A DNA stretch of 35,931 bases, taken from Candidatus Omnitrophota bacterium. Lineage in GTDB: Bacteria > Hinthialibacterota > Hinthialibacteria > OLB16. The notes under the pieces are model-generated. The model did no database searches, was not told where the DNA came from, and was given only the letters and a program-made list of their open reading frames with translations. This document shows, piece after piece, positions 1-7,335 of the stretch. Every line of letters begins with the position of its first letter. Position 1 is the first letter of the stretch. A program made the translations under genes and the position numbers. The stretch is from NCBI GenBank assembly GCA_029261095.1, contig JAJDBZ010000381.1, positions 1 through 35,931 of the forward strand, given 5' to 3'.

Positions 1-30
1 ACAGAGGAAAAACGATTCTAACATCGCAAG

Positions 31-59
31 GTGACTCCCTCTATCCAGTTTGCTAGAGT
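31..59 (+). promoter_or_regulatory. Candidate sigma70-type promoter of the secreted-protein operon
   Basis: A -35-like GTGACT (31-36) is followed by 17 bp and a -10 box TAGAGT (54-59). TG sits one base upstream of the -10, giving the extended form TGCTAGAGT. A start site near 66 would leave a leader of about 24 nt that contains the ribosome-binding site GGAGGTGA (76-83), six bases before the ATG at 90. The same TGCTAGA core occurs before the gene at 19293. Confidence 0.5.
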
Positions 60-89
60 CGCCCGACATTGCTATGGAGGTGAACTTCG

Positions 90-2273
90 ATGAAATTCGT
101 GTCTTTATTCTCAGTATTGTTATCGCTTCTTCTGGTCTCCACAATTGAAGTATCGTGGGGAGATCTCGATTACCGTCACCCAAGGCCCGCGGGATATCAC
201 GAACCGGACGCGCCGCCGAAAGAGAAGGAACTCACCTTTCAAGACGTATCTAAAAAAGCGAGCCGTTTCTTCGATATGACCGCGACTTTCCCCAAAGGTT
301 CCGCCCCGGAATTTCAAGTCGATCGGGTCGAACTCAATGGAAACCCGATTGATGAATATGTCGTCGAGAACGCCGGCATCTTTAATGGCAACCGCCGTGT
401 CCATGGATTAGAACAATTCGCGGTCTCCCTCGAAGGAGATTGGCAGCTCGCCAAGAAGTATCAGGTCAAGGTGACCGGTAAAGACAGCGCCGGCGAGGTA
501 GTCGAAGTGGCTGTAGCCGGGACCAGCCCCGAAAAGGAGGGCATGAATCCGAGTGTTGGATTCCAACGACCGACCATTGAAGACCCTTACCATCACGCCA
601 ATTTTTCCATCCCCAAGGCGGCGGTCGCATCGGCCACGGTCACGAAGGTTCTGGTGGATGGGGAGGAACACCGCAACTTTCGTGTCTTCCAATCGGGATA
701 CAAAGAGACCGACAAGGGACGTGAGCAGGTTCGCGAGGAGAACTACCATTTCCAAATCGAACCCGGCATGGCCGCCCAAATCCTAGTCACTTGTCATTGG
801 ACCAATGGCTCCGAACACACCGTCAAGGTCTTCTTGCAATCCGAGGAAGGCGAAAAAACTCTTGACGCGACTGGAACCGCACCCGGTAAGGGCGGGTATT
901 GGAACGCGGATTGGCCTCATTTCGTTTCGCTGACACTCCACGAAACTGTCGGATTAATCCGCCAGAAAGAACCGGTGATCGCCACCATCGGCGTCTTCGC
1001 GGACACAGTCACCGACCCGGCCAAGGAACTCCGCGTAGTGGCCTACGATCCAACCCACCCCGAGGCAGAACCGGATGGATACATCACCGCACCCTGTCAA
1101 ATCCTGAGTGTGACCACCTGGAACGACCAGGCGGTGATGGACCTCCCGGATGTGGATGGCGAGACCGGCGAACAGATCCATCGTTACGATCCCACCACAA
1201 CTATCGAATTTGTCTTCGCGGCCGATGTCCTTCCCTACGAGGAAAAGGTCTATCAGGTCCTCTATGGCAATCCGAATGCGGAGGCGATGGAGTACGAAAC
1301 GGAATTCCAGATTACACCCGGCGATAACCTGGGACAGACTGTCGCCGCGGCCGATTACGAAATCGGACTGGCCACCAACAGCGGAGCGGTCGAGACAGTG
1401 ATCATCAAAGGCGAGGGCGATCCGGTCCTTCTCGAACACAAGTTGGAAACCAACGGCGCTGTGCATTGGAACCCCGGCTGTTATGCCCCGCCGACTCCGT
1501 GGGTCCATGTCAGCGATTGGGAGAACCCGGAACTTATGGAACAAACCGGGCCGGTCATGCACCGTCGACGTGTCTATGCACCTCTCCCCCACATGACCGA
1601 TGTCGCGGCCAATGTCTCTTATGAGTTTTATTCGGGCCAACCCTACATCATTCAGGAATCGCTGATGGAGGTCATGAAAGACATCTTCGTGAAGGCGCTC
1701 CGCAACGGCGAGATCGTTTTTAATCATGCCGTTCTCAATGAGTTCGTATGGAAGGATGCTCTCGGGGTCGTTCAAAGTCTGGAGATTGAAGGATCTCGCG
1801 AACACCCGATCCATGCTTTGGAGGTTCCCGCCGATGTGGAGTGGATGGCATTTATCAATCGCAAGGAAAAGGTCGGGTTCGCCTCCATCACTTTGGACTA
1901 CTTGAACACCAATCGTTACGGCGACCTCGCCTCGGAGGCCCAACCCTATTTTTACGTTCAGAATGGTCCCTGGATTTATTGGTCCAGACCGCTGGTCTAC
2001 CCCTTCGGAACCAACAACCTGACTCGCATGATGCCGGCGAGGAATGGAAGTCTTTACTACGAGAAAAATGCCTGGGTGCCATTCCGCCTGGGTGATGAAG
2101 ACCCGTTCAAATCTCTTGAAGAAACTGAGAAGCGACTGCGCAACCCACTGCATGTCCATGAATGGATGGGGACCGATAACCGAACCCCCGATCATTGGAT
2201 CATGCCTCTCCTAACCGCCCCCTTCGATGAAGGCGTTTCCGGGGCGAAGGGCAGTCAGAAGGAGGAGGAATAG
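90..2273 (+). CDS. Secreted beta-rich protein, paralogue of the next gene, function unknown
   Basis: The 727-residue protein starts with a classical signal peptide (hydrophobic stretch about residues 5-20, likely cut near WG|D at about 24), so it is exported. Residues ~45-270 look like two consecutive Ig-like segments, each with a V-x-V-DG or V-x-LNG turn. The remaining ~450 residues align with the whole core of the downstream gene (shared blocks: LHE-VGL, AKELR, HWNP, VSY-FY, IRNGE or LRNGE, LYPF or VYPFG, W/F-VPF-LG). The core's pattern of short beta strands resembles the galactose mutarotase-like sandwich of polysaccharide lyases and hydrolases, but I see no certain catalytic signature and assign no enzyme activity. 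A strong ribosome-binding site supports this ATG. It is first in a three-gene operon of exported proteins. Confidence 0.85.
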   Translation: MKFVSLFSVLLSLLLVSTIEVSWGDLDYRHPRPAGYHEPDAPPKEKELTFQDVSKKASRFFDMTATFPKGSAPEFQVDRVELNGNPIDEYVVENAGIFNGNRRVHGLEQFAVSLEGDWQLAKKYQVKVTGKDSAGEVVEVAVAGTSPEKEGMNPSVGFQRPTIEDPYHHANFSIPKAAVASATVTKVLVDGEEHRNFRVFQSGYKETDKGREQVREENYHFQIEPGMAAQILVTCHWTNGSEHTVKVFLQSEEGEKTLDATGTAPGKGGYWNADWPHFVSLTLHETVGLIRQKEPVIATIGVFADTVTDPAKELRVVAYDPTHPEAEPDGYITAPCQILSVTTWNDQAVMDLPDVDGETGEQIHRYDPTTTIEFVFAADVLPYEEKVYQVLYGNPNAEAMEYETEFQITPGDNLGQTVAAADYEIGLATNSGAVETVIIKGEGDPVLLEHKLETNGAVHWNPGCYAPPTPWVHVSDWENPELMEQTGPVMHRRRVYAPLPHMTDVAANVSYEFYSGQPYIIQESLMEVMKDIFVKALRNGEIVFNHAVLNEFVWKDALGVVQSLEIEGSREHPIHALEVPADVEWMAFINRKEKVGFASITLDYLNTNRYGDLASEAQPYFYVQNGPWIYWSRPLVYPFGTNNLTRMMPARNGSLYYEKNAWVPFRLGDEDPFKSLEETEKRLRNPLHVHEWMGTDNRTPDHWIMPLLTAPFDEGVSGAKGSQKEEE

Positions 2274-2275
2274 CC

Positions 2276-4030
2276 ATGACTTTGCGGAAAACCTTACTCA
2301 CGCTCCTGGTCTTCGCGCTCTCACCCGTGGCTTGGGGAGAAGAGAAAGTCATCTTCGCCGAACAAGGGCGGGATGTCGGCGATGGCAATGTTCTTTACGA
2401 CACCCCCTACGACCCGAACGCAGTCGAGGAAGTCTCTTTCTATTACCCCACCATCACCCACCCCTTCTATGAAATCGTGGTCCCTCTTGGAGATTGGGAT
2501 GAAGGGAAGTCGGCGACATTGAAGGAAGTCCGTGTCAACGGCGTTTTATGCGAGGCGCCTTATGTCTTTGTGGATGGCTACTCCCATGTGCAGAGTGCAT
2601 GGATCACAAGGGACAGCCCAACCGCGAAGAACGTGGTAATCGTGGCACGTTCCCTTTGGCATAACGATTCCGAAACGAAGATCGAGATGGACATCACCGC
2701 TCAGGATGAGGACGGAGAATCTCAAACCATCACGAAGGAATTCACCGCCACCGCTCCATCGAAGGGAGGCGGTCCCGAAGGTTGGAAGCGGTACCAGTCG
2801 CTCGCCTTACATGAGCAGGTGGGACTCGATCGCGAGAACGAGCCGGTCGAATTCTCACTGGCCGCTCGGGCCGAAAACTGCTGCGATCTCGCGAAAGAAC
2901 TCCGCCTCTTCGAAGTGAGCGAGAAAGGGGATCTCATCCCAGTCGGTGTGCAAACCTTCGACGAGCAATCGTACAAGGGGACCCCGCCGGGAACCTCAAA
3001 CGAGAGCTACCTCCAGCACCCCAGCGAATCGCTTTCGGCGGTTTTTTTGGCGAGTGTCCCAGCCAACGATTCGAAGGTTTTTGTGGCGGTCTATGAAAAC
3101 CCGGACGCTCCCGAACCATCCGCTGTGGAAACCGACTTATCCGTGGAGGGGCCGGCAGTGGGCGCGGTGGTGGAGAACGAGTTCTACCGAGTCAAGCTCG
3201 ATGACAAGTGCGGTCAGATCGTCTCGTTCGAATTGAAGGGGCGTGAGGACAACCCGGCCCCGAAGCTGACCAACTCGCTCAGTTTGGCCGCGCATTGGAA
3301 CCCGGATTCCTTTTCCGACAATGGGAAATGGGGGCACACCTTTGCCTGGGACCCGCCCGAGAAGACGGTGGTTTCCGCGCGAGGTCCGATTCTGTTCCGT
3401 GTCACCAACAGCGGGAGAATGCCCGATTGGACACCACAGGTCCATGCCTCGGTGAGTTACTCCTTCTATGCTTCGAACCCTCATGTCGCGGTGAAAACCA
3501 TTACCGAAGTTCGCGATCCCCTTAACGCCAACGCGATCCGGAACGGCGAACTCGTTCTCGATTCCCACCTCATCACCCACTTCGTTTGGGGTGAACGCAA
3601 TGGAGAGATCCACCAGATTCGCACCGCGCACGGACCGAACTGGCAGGACGAGTGGGGGACACGGGTCGATCAGGATGTCCGGTGGCTGGCAATGACCCAT
3701 GAACTCGACGATTACGGTGTCGGAGTCTCTGTCCAAAACTCGATGGCCTTCAACCCGGAGCGTGGCCAGGCAACCACGCACCGTCCCGCTTACTACCTCT
3801 ACTACCACCACTTCTGGAGTATCCCGGTGACCTACTGTACCCGCGGGTGGCTCTATCCTTTCAGCGATTATCAGCGGGGTCCAAACATCCCCGCTCATCC
3901 TGGATCGACCTATGTGGAGGACTGCGCCTTTGTGCCCTTCTATCTTGGAGAAGAGGGTAGTCGGTACAAAATCATCGAGTCCGTAAGCAAACAGTTGAAA
4001 CATCCTTTGTCGCAGAGGTGGGGCCGTTAG
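2276..4030 (+). CDS. Secreted beta-rich protein, shorter paralogue of the preceding gene
   Basis: The 584-residue protein has a signal peptide (hydrophobic residues ~7-19, likely cut after AWG or GEE near 22). It follows the preceding stop codon by two bases. Its ribosome-binding site GGAGGAGG lies inside the last codons of that gene, so the two are translationally coupled. Architecture is one Ig-like segment (~45-160) and then the shared core (~165-584), one N-terminal Ig-like segment fewer than its neighbour. The segment starting VVENEFYRVKLDDKCG with strand-rich continuation resembles galactose mutarotase-like sandwiches; this is a fold guess, not a recognised family. The two products differ enough that the duplication is old. 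They could act on related substrates or form a pair. Substrate unknown. Confidence 0.85.
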   Translation: MTLRKTLLTLLVFALSPVAWGEEKVIFAEQGRDVGDGNVLYDTPYDPNAVEEVSFYYPTITHPFYEIVVPLGDWDEGKSATLKEVRVNGVLCEAPYVFVDGYSHVQSAWITRDSPTAKNVVIVARSLWHNDSETKIEMDITAQDEDGESQTITKEFTATAPSKGGGPEGWKRYQSLALHEQVGLDRENEPVEFSLAARAENCCDLAKELRLFEVSEKGDLIPVGVQTFDEQSYKGTPPGTSNESYLQHPSESLSAVFLASVPANDSKVFVAVYENPDAPEPSAVETDLSVEGPAVGAVVENEFYRVKLDDKCGQIVSFELKGREDNPAPKLTNSLSLAAHWNPDSFSDNGKWGHTFAWDPPEKTVVSARGPILFRVTNSGRMPDWTPQVHASVSYSFYASNPHVAVKTITEVRDPLNANAIRNGELVLDSHLITHFVWGERNGEIHQIRTAHGPNWQDEWGTRVDQDVRWLAMTHELDDYGVGVSVQNSMAFNPERGQATTHRPAYYLYYHHFWSIPVTYCTRGWLYPFSDYQRGPNIPAHPGSTYVEDCAFVPFYLGEEGSRYKIIESVSKQLKHPLSQRWGR

Positions 4031-4051
4031 AATGGAGAAGTTTCAAATCCG

Positions 4052-5083
4052 ATGAAAGGATCGCTACTCCTGTTCGTTGCGGTATGGGTTCTGCTTGAAG
4101 GGGCGGCCTGTGTCGCGCAGTCGGAATATGAATGGGTCAAGGTCACTCTCGAAGCCCCCTTCGCTCCTCGGGATGGTGCGGGCGCTCTTGTTTTCAAAGA
4201 CCGCATGTGGTTACTCGGCGGGTGGAACCCAAGAGACAAAGAAAACTTCCCAAAAGTCTGCACAAACGATGTCTGGAAATCCACCGATGGACTCCACTGG
4301 AAGTTGGTGAAACCGAACACCTTTGGTCTGTCGGAGTTCAATCCCCAATCGGATTGGGAGGGGAGACACACCGCGGGGTATGTGGTTCATGACAACAAGA
4401 TGTGGATTGTCGGCGGCGACCCGATCCAGGGGCACTATCAAAACGATGTCTGGAACTCGGAGGATGGAAAAACTTGGAAGAGAGTCGCGGGTGAGGTTCC
4501 ATGGGGTCCGAGAGTTCTTCACCATACGCTTGTCTTCAACAACAGAATCTGGGTCATGGGTGGCCAGACACTCCCGCAGTTCGCTCCCGAGGAAGAGAGG
4601 TTCTTTTCCGACATTTGGAACTCCACCGATGGAGTCCATTGGGAAAAGATAGAACCGGTTGATCCCATGTGGTCGGCTCGGGGAATGATCGGCGGTCACG
4701 CAGTCTTCAAGGGCCAAATGTGGATTTTAGGCGGTGGAACCTACGACACCCCGGACCATCCGGACAGAAATTTCTACAACGATGTTTGGAGTTCAGCCGA
4801 TGGAATCCATTGGGAGAAACACACGGATGATGCCGCTTGGAAACCGCGACAATACCACGATGTGGCAGTATTCGATGACAAACTCTGGATTTTGGAGGGC
4901 TGGAACCAGGAGAACCTCAACGACGTGTGGTATTCCGAGAACGGAAACGACTGGCATGAAGTGGTAGACACCCCTTGGGATCCCAGACATGCCGCAAGTC
5001 TCTTCGTCTATGACAACGCTCTTTGGGTGGTGACAGGCAACAACATGCAATCGGATGTCTGGAAACTGGTTAGAGTGGATTGA
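4052..5083 (+). CDS. Secreted Kelch-like beta-propeller protein
   Basis: The 343-residue protein has an N-terminal signal peptide (hydrophobic ~4-20; the Cys in GAACVAQ lacks a good lipobox, so lipoprotein status is unlikely but not excluded). The rest consists of about six repeats of 45-55 residues. Each carries a Kelch-type strand such as MWLLGG, MWIVGG, IWVMGG or MWILGG, followed by a conserved NDVW-S-DG-W box (for example at about residues 72-84, 130-142 and 188-199). This is the signature of galactose oxidase/Kelch propellers. Such domains bind carbohydrates or proteins; the copper ligands of galactose oxidase are not evident, so I do not call an oxidase. The gap of 21 bp after the paralogue pair suggests the same operon; its own ribosome-binding site (GGAG, ~14 nt away) is poor. 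Confidence 0.85.
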   Translation: MKGSLLLFVAVWVLLEGAACVAQSEYEWVKVTLEAPFAPRDGAGALVFKDRMWLLGGWNPRDKENFPKVCTNDVWKSTDGLHWKLVKPNTFGLSEFNPQSDWEGRHTAGYVVHDNKMWIVGGDPIQGHYQNDVWNSEDGKTWKRVAGEVPWGPRVLHHTLVFNNRIWVMGGQTLPQFAPEEERFFSDIWNSTDGVHWEKIEPVDPMWSARGMIGGHAVFKGQMWILGGGTYDTPDHPDRNFYNDVWSSADGIHWEKHTDDAAWKPRQYHDVAVFDDKLWILEGWNQENLNDVWYSENGNDWHEVVDTPWDPRHAASLFVYDNALWVVTGNNMQSDVWKLVRVD

Positions 5084-5114
5084 CCGACAAAATCTTCCAC
5101 GTCGGTGCCCCGAC
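5083..5114. terminator. Weak hairpin between convergent genes
   Basis: ACCGAC (5083-5088) can pair with GTCGGT (5101-5106) across a 12-nt loop. Alternatively GTCGG (5101-5105) pairs with CCGAC (5110-5114) across four bases. It lies exactly between the stop codons of the propeller gene and the convergent 97-residue gene. No T-run follows on either strand, so terminator function is only suggested by position. Confidence 0.22.
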
Positions 5115-5408
5115 CTATTCCACAGCGCAGCGGTAGATGATGCCTTTGGTTGAGAGAGAAACCGTTTTCGGTGCGGGGTGGAATCGAATCTGGGAGTAGA
5201 TCGAATCGAACTCCTCCCATGTGAGTTTGGGTTTGCCAATCGAGTCGGCGGGGGCATGCGGCCCAAACCTCTTTGACCAAGCGTTGTATGCCTTCCACAG
5301 GGGAAGTTGGTCGAGGTCCTGCCATCCGACGCTCATCGCGTACTTGGCGAACTCGAAAACATGTCGTTCCGGCGAGGGCGGCGCTTGTGTCTTCATCGTT
5401 CTTCCCAT
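5115..5408 (-). CDS. Hypothetical 97-residue protein with its own promoter
   Basis: I do not recognise this protein. It is a small, soluble, probably cytoplasmic protein rich in aromatic residues, with helical segments around FEFAKYAMSVGW and LPLWKAYNAW and a basic C-terminal part. It has no signal peptide or membrane segment. It lies downstream of the DnaC/DnaI-like gene on the same strand, separated by 65 bp that contain a good promoter (5417-5445), so it is probably transcribed separately. The first ATG is eight bases from the -10 box, implying a leaderless message. A second in-frame ATG at 5396 with GGGAAG upstream is an alternative start and would remove four residues. Homologues of the same length next to a helicase-loader gene elsewhere would strengthen the call. 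Confidence 0.6.
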   Translation of the reverse strand: MGRTMKTQAPPSPERHVFEFAKYAMSVGWQDLDQLPLWKAYNAWSKRFGPHAPADSIGKPKLTWEEFDSIYSQIRFHPAPKTVSLSTKGIIYRCAVE

Positions 5409-5416
5409 TTAAAAAG

Positions 5417-5445
5417 AGTATACATGATTTTTAAACGGGTGTCCG
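5417..5445 (-). promoter_or_regulatory. Promoter of the 97-residue gene, near-leaderless
   Basis: Read on the minus strand, CGGACA (5445-5440) and TATACT (5422-5417) are spaced by 17 bp. The -10 is followed by only eight bases before the ATG at 5408, so the transcript should start at or within a few bases of the start codon. Confidence 0.5.
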
Positions 5446-5473
5446 GTCGGAAAGGTAATGGTCGGTTAAGAAT

Positions 5474-6247
5474 CTAGAAGGATTTCGAATGTCTTCCGCT
5501 AATTCTGAAATCGATATCGCCTGGATTGACGATGCTGCACATCCCACAGACTCGCGAAAAAACCGGGTAAGTAATTTGTTCCTCAAGTTCTTTCATGTTG
5601 AGGTTGCTGGTCACAATCAGGGTTTTATTTTCCGAATACCTCTGATCGATAATCGAGTAGGTCTGCTCGCGCACAAAATCGCTGAGACGTGTAACCCCCA
5701 GGTCGTCAATCACGAGAATATCGACCGAGACGAGTCGATTCAGACGGGAATTCTCCTCGTCCGAAATCGATCCCCCGACACGGTTCCGAAAATCGCGGAT
5801 CAAGGAAGCGGAGTTGTAAAAAAGTCCGGTGTGCCCTTGTTCGACCAAGTCGATCAACGCAGCAACAGCGAGATGAGTCTTACCTGTTCCAGCCGCACCG
5901 AGCAGGAACAGTCCCCCTTTTTCTGTGGAGACATCGAACTCTTTGACGAATTTTCTGACCCGATGGGAGGCGTTTCTGCGCTGATCGGTATCGGCCTTGA
6001 AATTGTCGAGAGTCTTGGATTGGTATCGTTTGGGAATGTTTGCTTTCTTTAGGCGCTTTCGAATCTGCCGATCGGCCAAACAATGGCAGATCTGAACATC
6101 GTTATCGGATACGATATAACCGTAACCATCACAGTCCGGGCACTCATTCTCGACTGTTTCAGTCGGTCCCCTCTCCGCCAGGGATTGAATATCCCTCAGG
6201 AAGTTCAACACCTTTGGGTCTTCCCCAATCTTTTTGAACTCGTTCAT
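5474..6247 (-). CDS. DnaC/DnaI/IstB-type AAA+ helicase-loader-like ATPase
   Basis: The 257-residue protein has an N-terminal cysteine pair element (C36-P-D-C39 and C54-H-C56), likely a small zinc site as in DnaI-type loaders. An AAA+ domain follows with Walker A GAAGTGKT (117-124), Walker B ILVIDDLG (177-184), sensor-1 VTSN (~212-215) and a candidate arginine finger at R232. The known role of this family is loading the replicative helicase onto DNA; IstB transposition proteins share the fold. The context argues for replication: it follows a DnaD-like gene on the same strand and no transposase is nearby. The start lies 89 nt inside that gene in another frame. No good ribosome-binding site is visible, so translation is probably coupled. 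Confidence 0.85.
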   Translation of the reverse strand: MNEFKKIGEDPKVLNFLRDIQSLAERGPTETVENECPDCDGYGYIVSDNDVQICHCLADRQIRKRLKKANIPKRYQSKTLDNFKADTDQRRNASHRVRKFVKEFDVSTEKGGLFLLGAAGTGKTHLAVAALIDLVEQGHTGLFYNSASLIRDFRNRVGGSISDEENSRLNRLVSVDILVIDDLGVTRLSDFVREQTYSIIDQRYSENKTLIVTSNLNMKELEEQITYPVFSRVCGMCSIVNPGDIDFRISGRHSKSF

Positions 6248-6848
6248 CTTTACGGGCGCGCTTCAAATACTTTCGTATCCAACCCAGCGCGGTGACCCCC
6301 TCCTCCCGTGCCGCCGAGAACCCCTTCTCCAGTTGATGAGAGGGATACTGCTCGGCCAATTCCACCAGATCTTCGATGATCCGTGAAGACATTTTAAGGC
6401 CGCAGGTCTTTTCATACAACCGAAGGATTCTTTGGTACTTAGTCTCTCCTTTAGTCTCCTCCCAGTAGCGCCATAACTCGGGACGAGTTGGGAGGTTGAG
6501 TTGTTCGAGAACTTCGGCCATTTCTTCCGGAGATTTGGGGATCGGTAGGGGTGAGGCAATCCGGTACTGATAAAACTCAGCAGACTCCCCGAGATCACGG
6601 ATCTCAATCAACCCCTTTTCCCCGAGGGTTTCAAAGATCTTGTCACCCAGTTCCTTATGGATCCCACAACTGCTCATCCAGTTCAGAGAGTTGTAATCGA
6701 CCCAATCGGGGAAGAGGTTTTGGGCGATGTCTTCCTCCACCAGCCGACGAAAAAAGAGCCAGGCTTGTGGATCGACTTCTTGGTTAAGTTTTTCCGGAAG
6801 ACCCGAAGCCTCGAGCCAACGGGGAAAGCGGAGATAACGTTCGTCCAT
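6159..6848 (-). CDS. DnaD/DnaB-like primosomal protein (probable)
   Basis: I start the 229-residue protein at the ATG at 6848, one base after the ispF stop codon; an upstream extension would run through ispF. Residues ~15-105 look like a winged-helix domain (aromatic-rich helices with FFRRLVEED, then a beta part IEIRD--FYQYRIA). Residues ~130-205 carry the DnaD-type pattern: YEKTCG, helices with ELAEQYPSHQLEKGF, then AREEGVTALGWIRKYLKRA. In Firmicutes, DnaD bridges DnaA or PriA to the helicase loader DnaI. The DnaI-like gene directly downstream overlaps this one by 89 nt, which strongly fits that role. The charged tail (~200-229) lies in the overlap. The family assignment is by pattern and context, not by a diagnostic motif. 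Confidence 0.65.
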   Translation of the reverse strand: MDERYLRFPRWLEASGLPEKLNQEVDPQAWLFFRRLVEEDIAQNLFPDWVDYNSLNWMSSCGIHKELGDKIFETLGEKGLIEIRDLGESAEFYQYRIASPLPIPKSPEEMAEVLEQLNLPTRPELWRYWEETKGETKYQRILRLYEKTCGLKMSSRIIEDLVELAEQYPSHQLEKGFSAAREEGVTALGWIRKYLKRARKDERVQKDWGRPKGVELPEGYSIPGGEGTD

Positions 6849-6849
6849 C

Positions 6850-7335
6850 TTACTTACAATACAGGAGCGCGACCGCCTGAGCCACGATCCCCTCTTCCCT
6901 TCCGAGGAATCCCATCTTCTCGTTGGTGGTGGCTTTGATGTTGACACAATCCTTGTGAAGGTTCAGACGGCTCGCCAAATGATCGGCGATCTTCCTTTTG
7001 AATGGACCGAGTTTCGGTTTCTCCGCGATGATCGTCGCATCGATATTGATGGGGTCGAATCCGGCCGCATAGATTTTGTTGAGGGTCTCATCCAACAGAA
7101 TCCCGCTATCGATGCCTCGATACTTTTCATCGGTGGGAGGAAAGTGGTCGCCAATGTCCCCCAGGCAGGCAGCCCCCAAGAGAGCGTCGATGATCGCGTG
7201 GATCAGCACATCCGCATCGGAGTGGCCGACCAGTTCGACCTCGGCGGGTATGTCGATACCCCCGAGCCGCAGCGGACCGCCGGGTTTTAGTTGGTGGGTA
7301 TCGTAGCCGATTCCCACCCGATGATTGAATTTCAT
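6850..7335 (-). CDS. ispF: 2-C-methyl-D-erythritol 2,4-cyclodiphosphate synthase
   Basis: IspF cyclises CDP-methylerythritol 2-phosphate to the 2,4-cyclodiphosphate with release of CMP, the fifth step of the MEP isoprenoid pathway, in the cytoplasm as a zinc-dependent trimer. The 161 residues match the usual length. Signatures seen are GIGYDTH with metal ligands D12 and H14, HSDADVLIHA with H46, GDIGDHFPPTD, and the C-terminal TTNEKMGFLGREEGI. The ATG follows the ribonucleotide reductase stop directly (TAA then ATG, no gap), so translation is coupled. No other MEP-pathway gene is in the window; IspD, often its partner, is not adjacent. Confidence 0.97.
   Translation of the reverse strand: MKFNHRVGIGYDTHQLKPGGPLRLGGIDIPAEVELVGHSDADVLIHAIIDALLGAACLGDIGDHFPPTDEKYRGIDSGILLDETLNKIYAAGFDPINIDATIIAEKPKLGPFKRKIADHLASRLNLHKDCVNIKATTNEKMGFLGREEGIVAQAVALLYCK

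Noticed and set aside
954-2195. 413-codon open frame on the minus strand
   Set aside because: It lies wholly opposite the first secreted-protein gene, which has a signal peptide, ribosome-binding site and paralogue. The antisense protein has no recognisable features and no upstream signals.
3137-4003. 288-codon minus-strand frame
   Set aside because: It is antisense to the second paralogue, with low-complexity V/G-rich translation and no start signals.
5474-6247. IstB transposition helper
   Set aside because: No IstA-type transposase or IS ends are adjacent; the DnaD-like neighbour and cysteine pairs favour a helicase loader.
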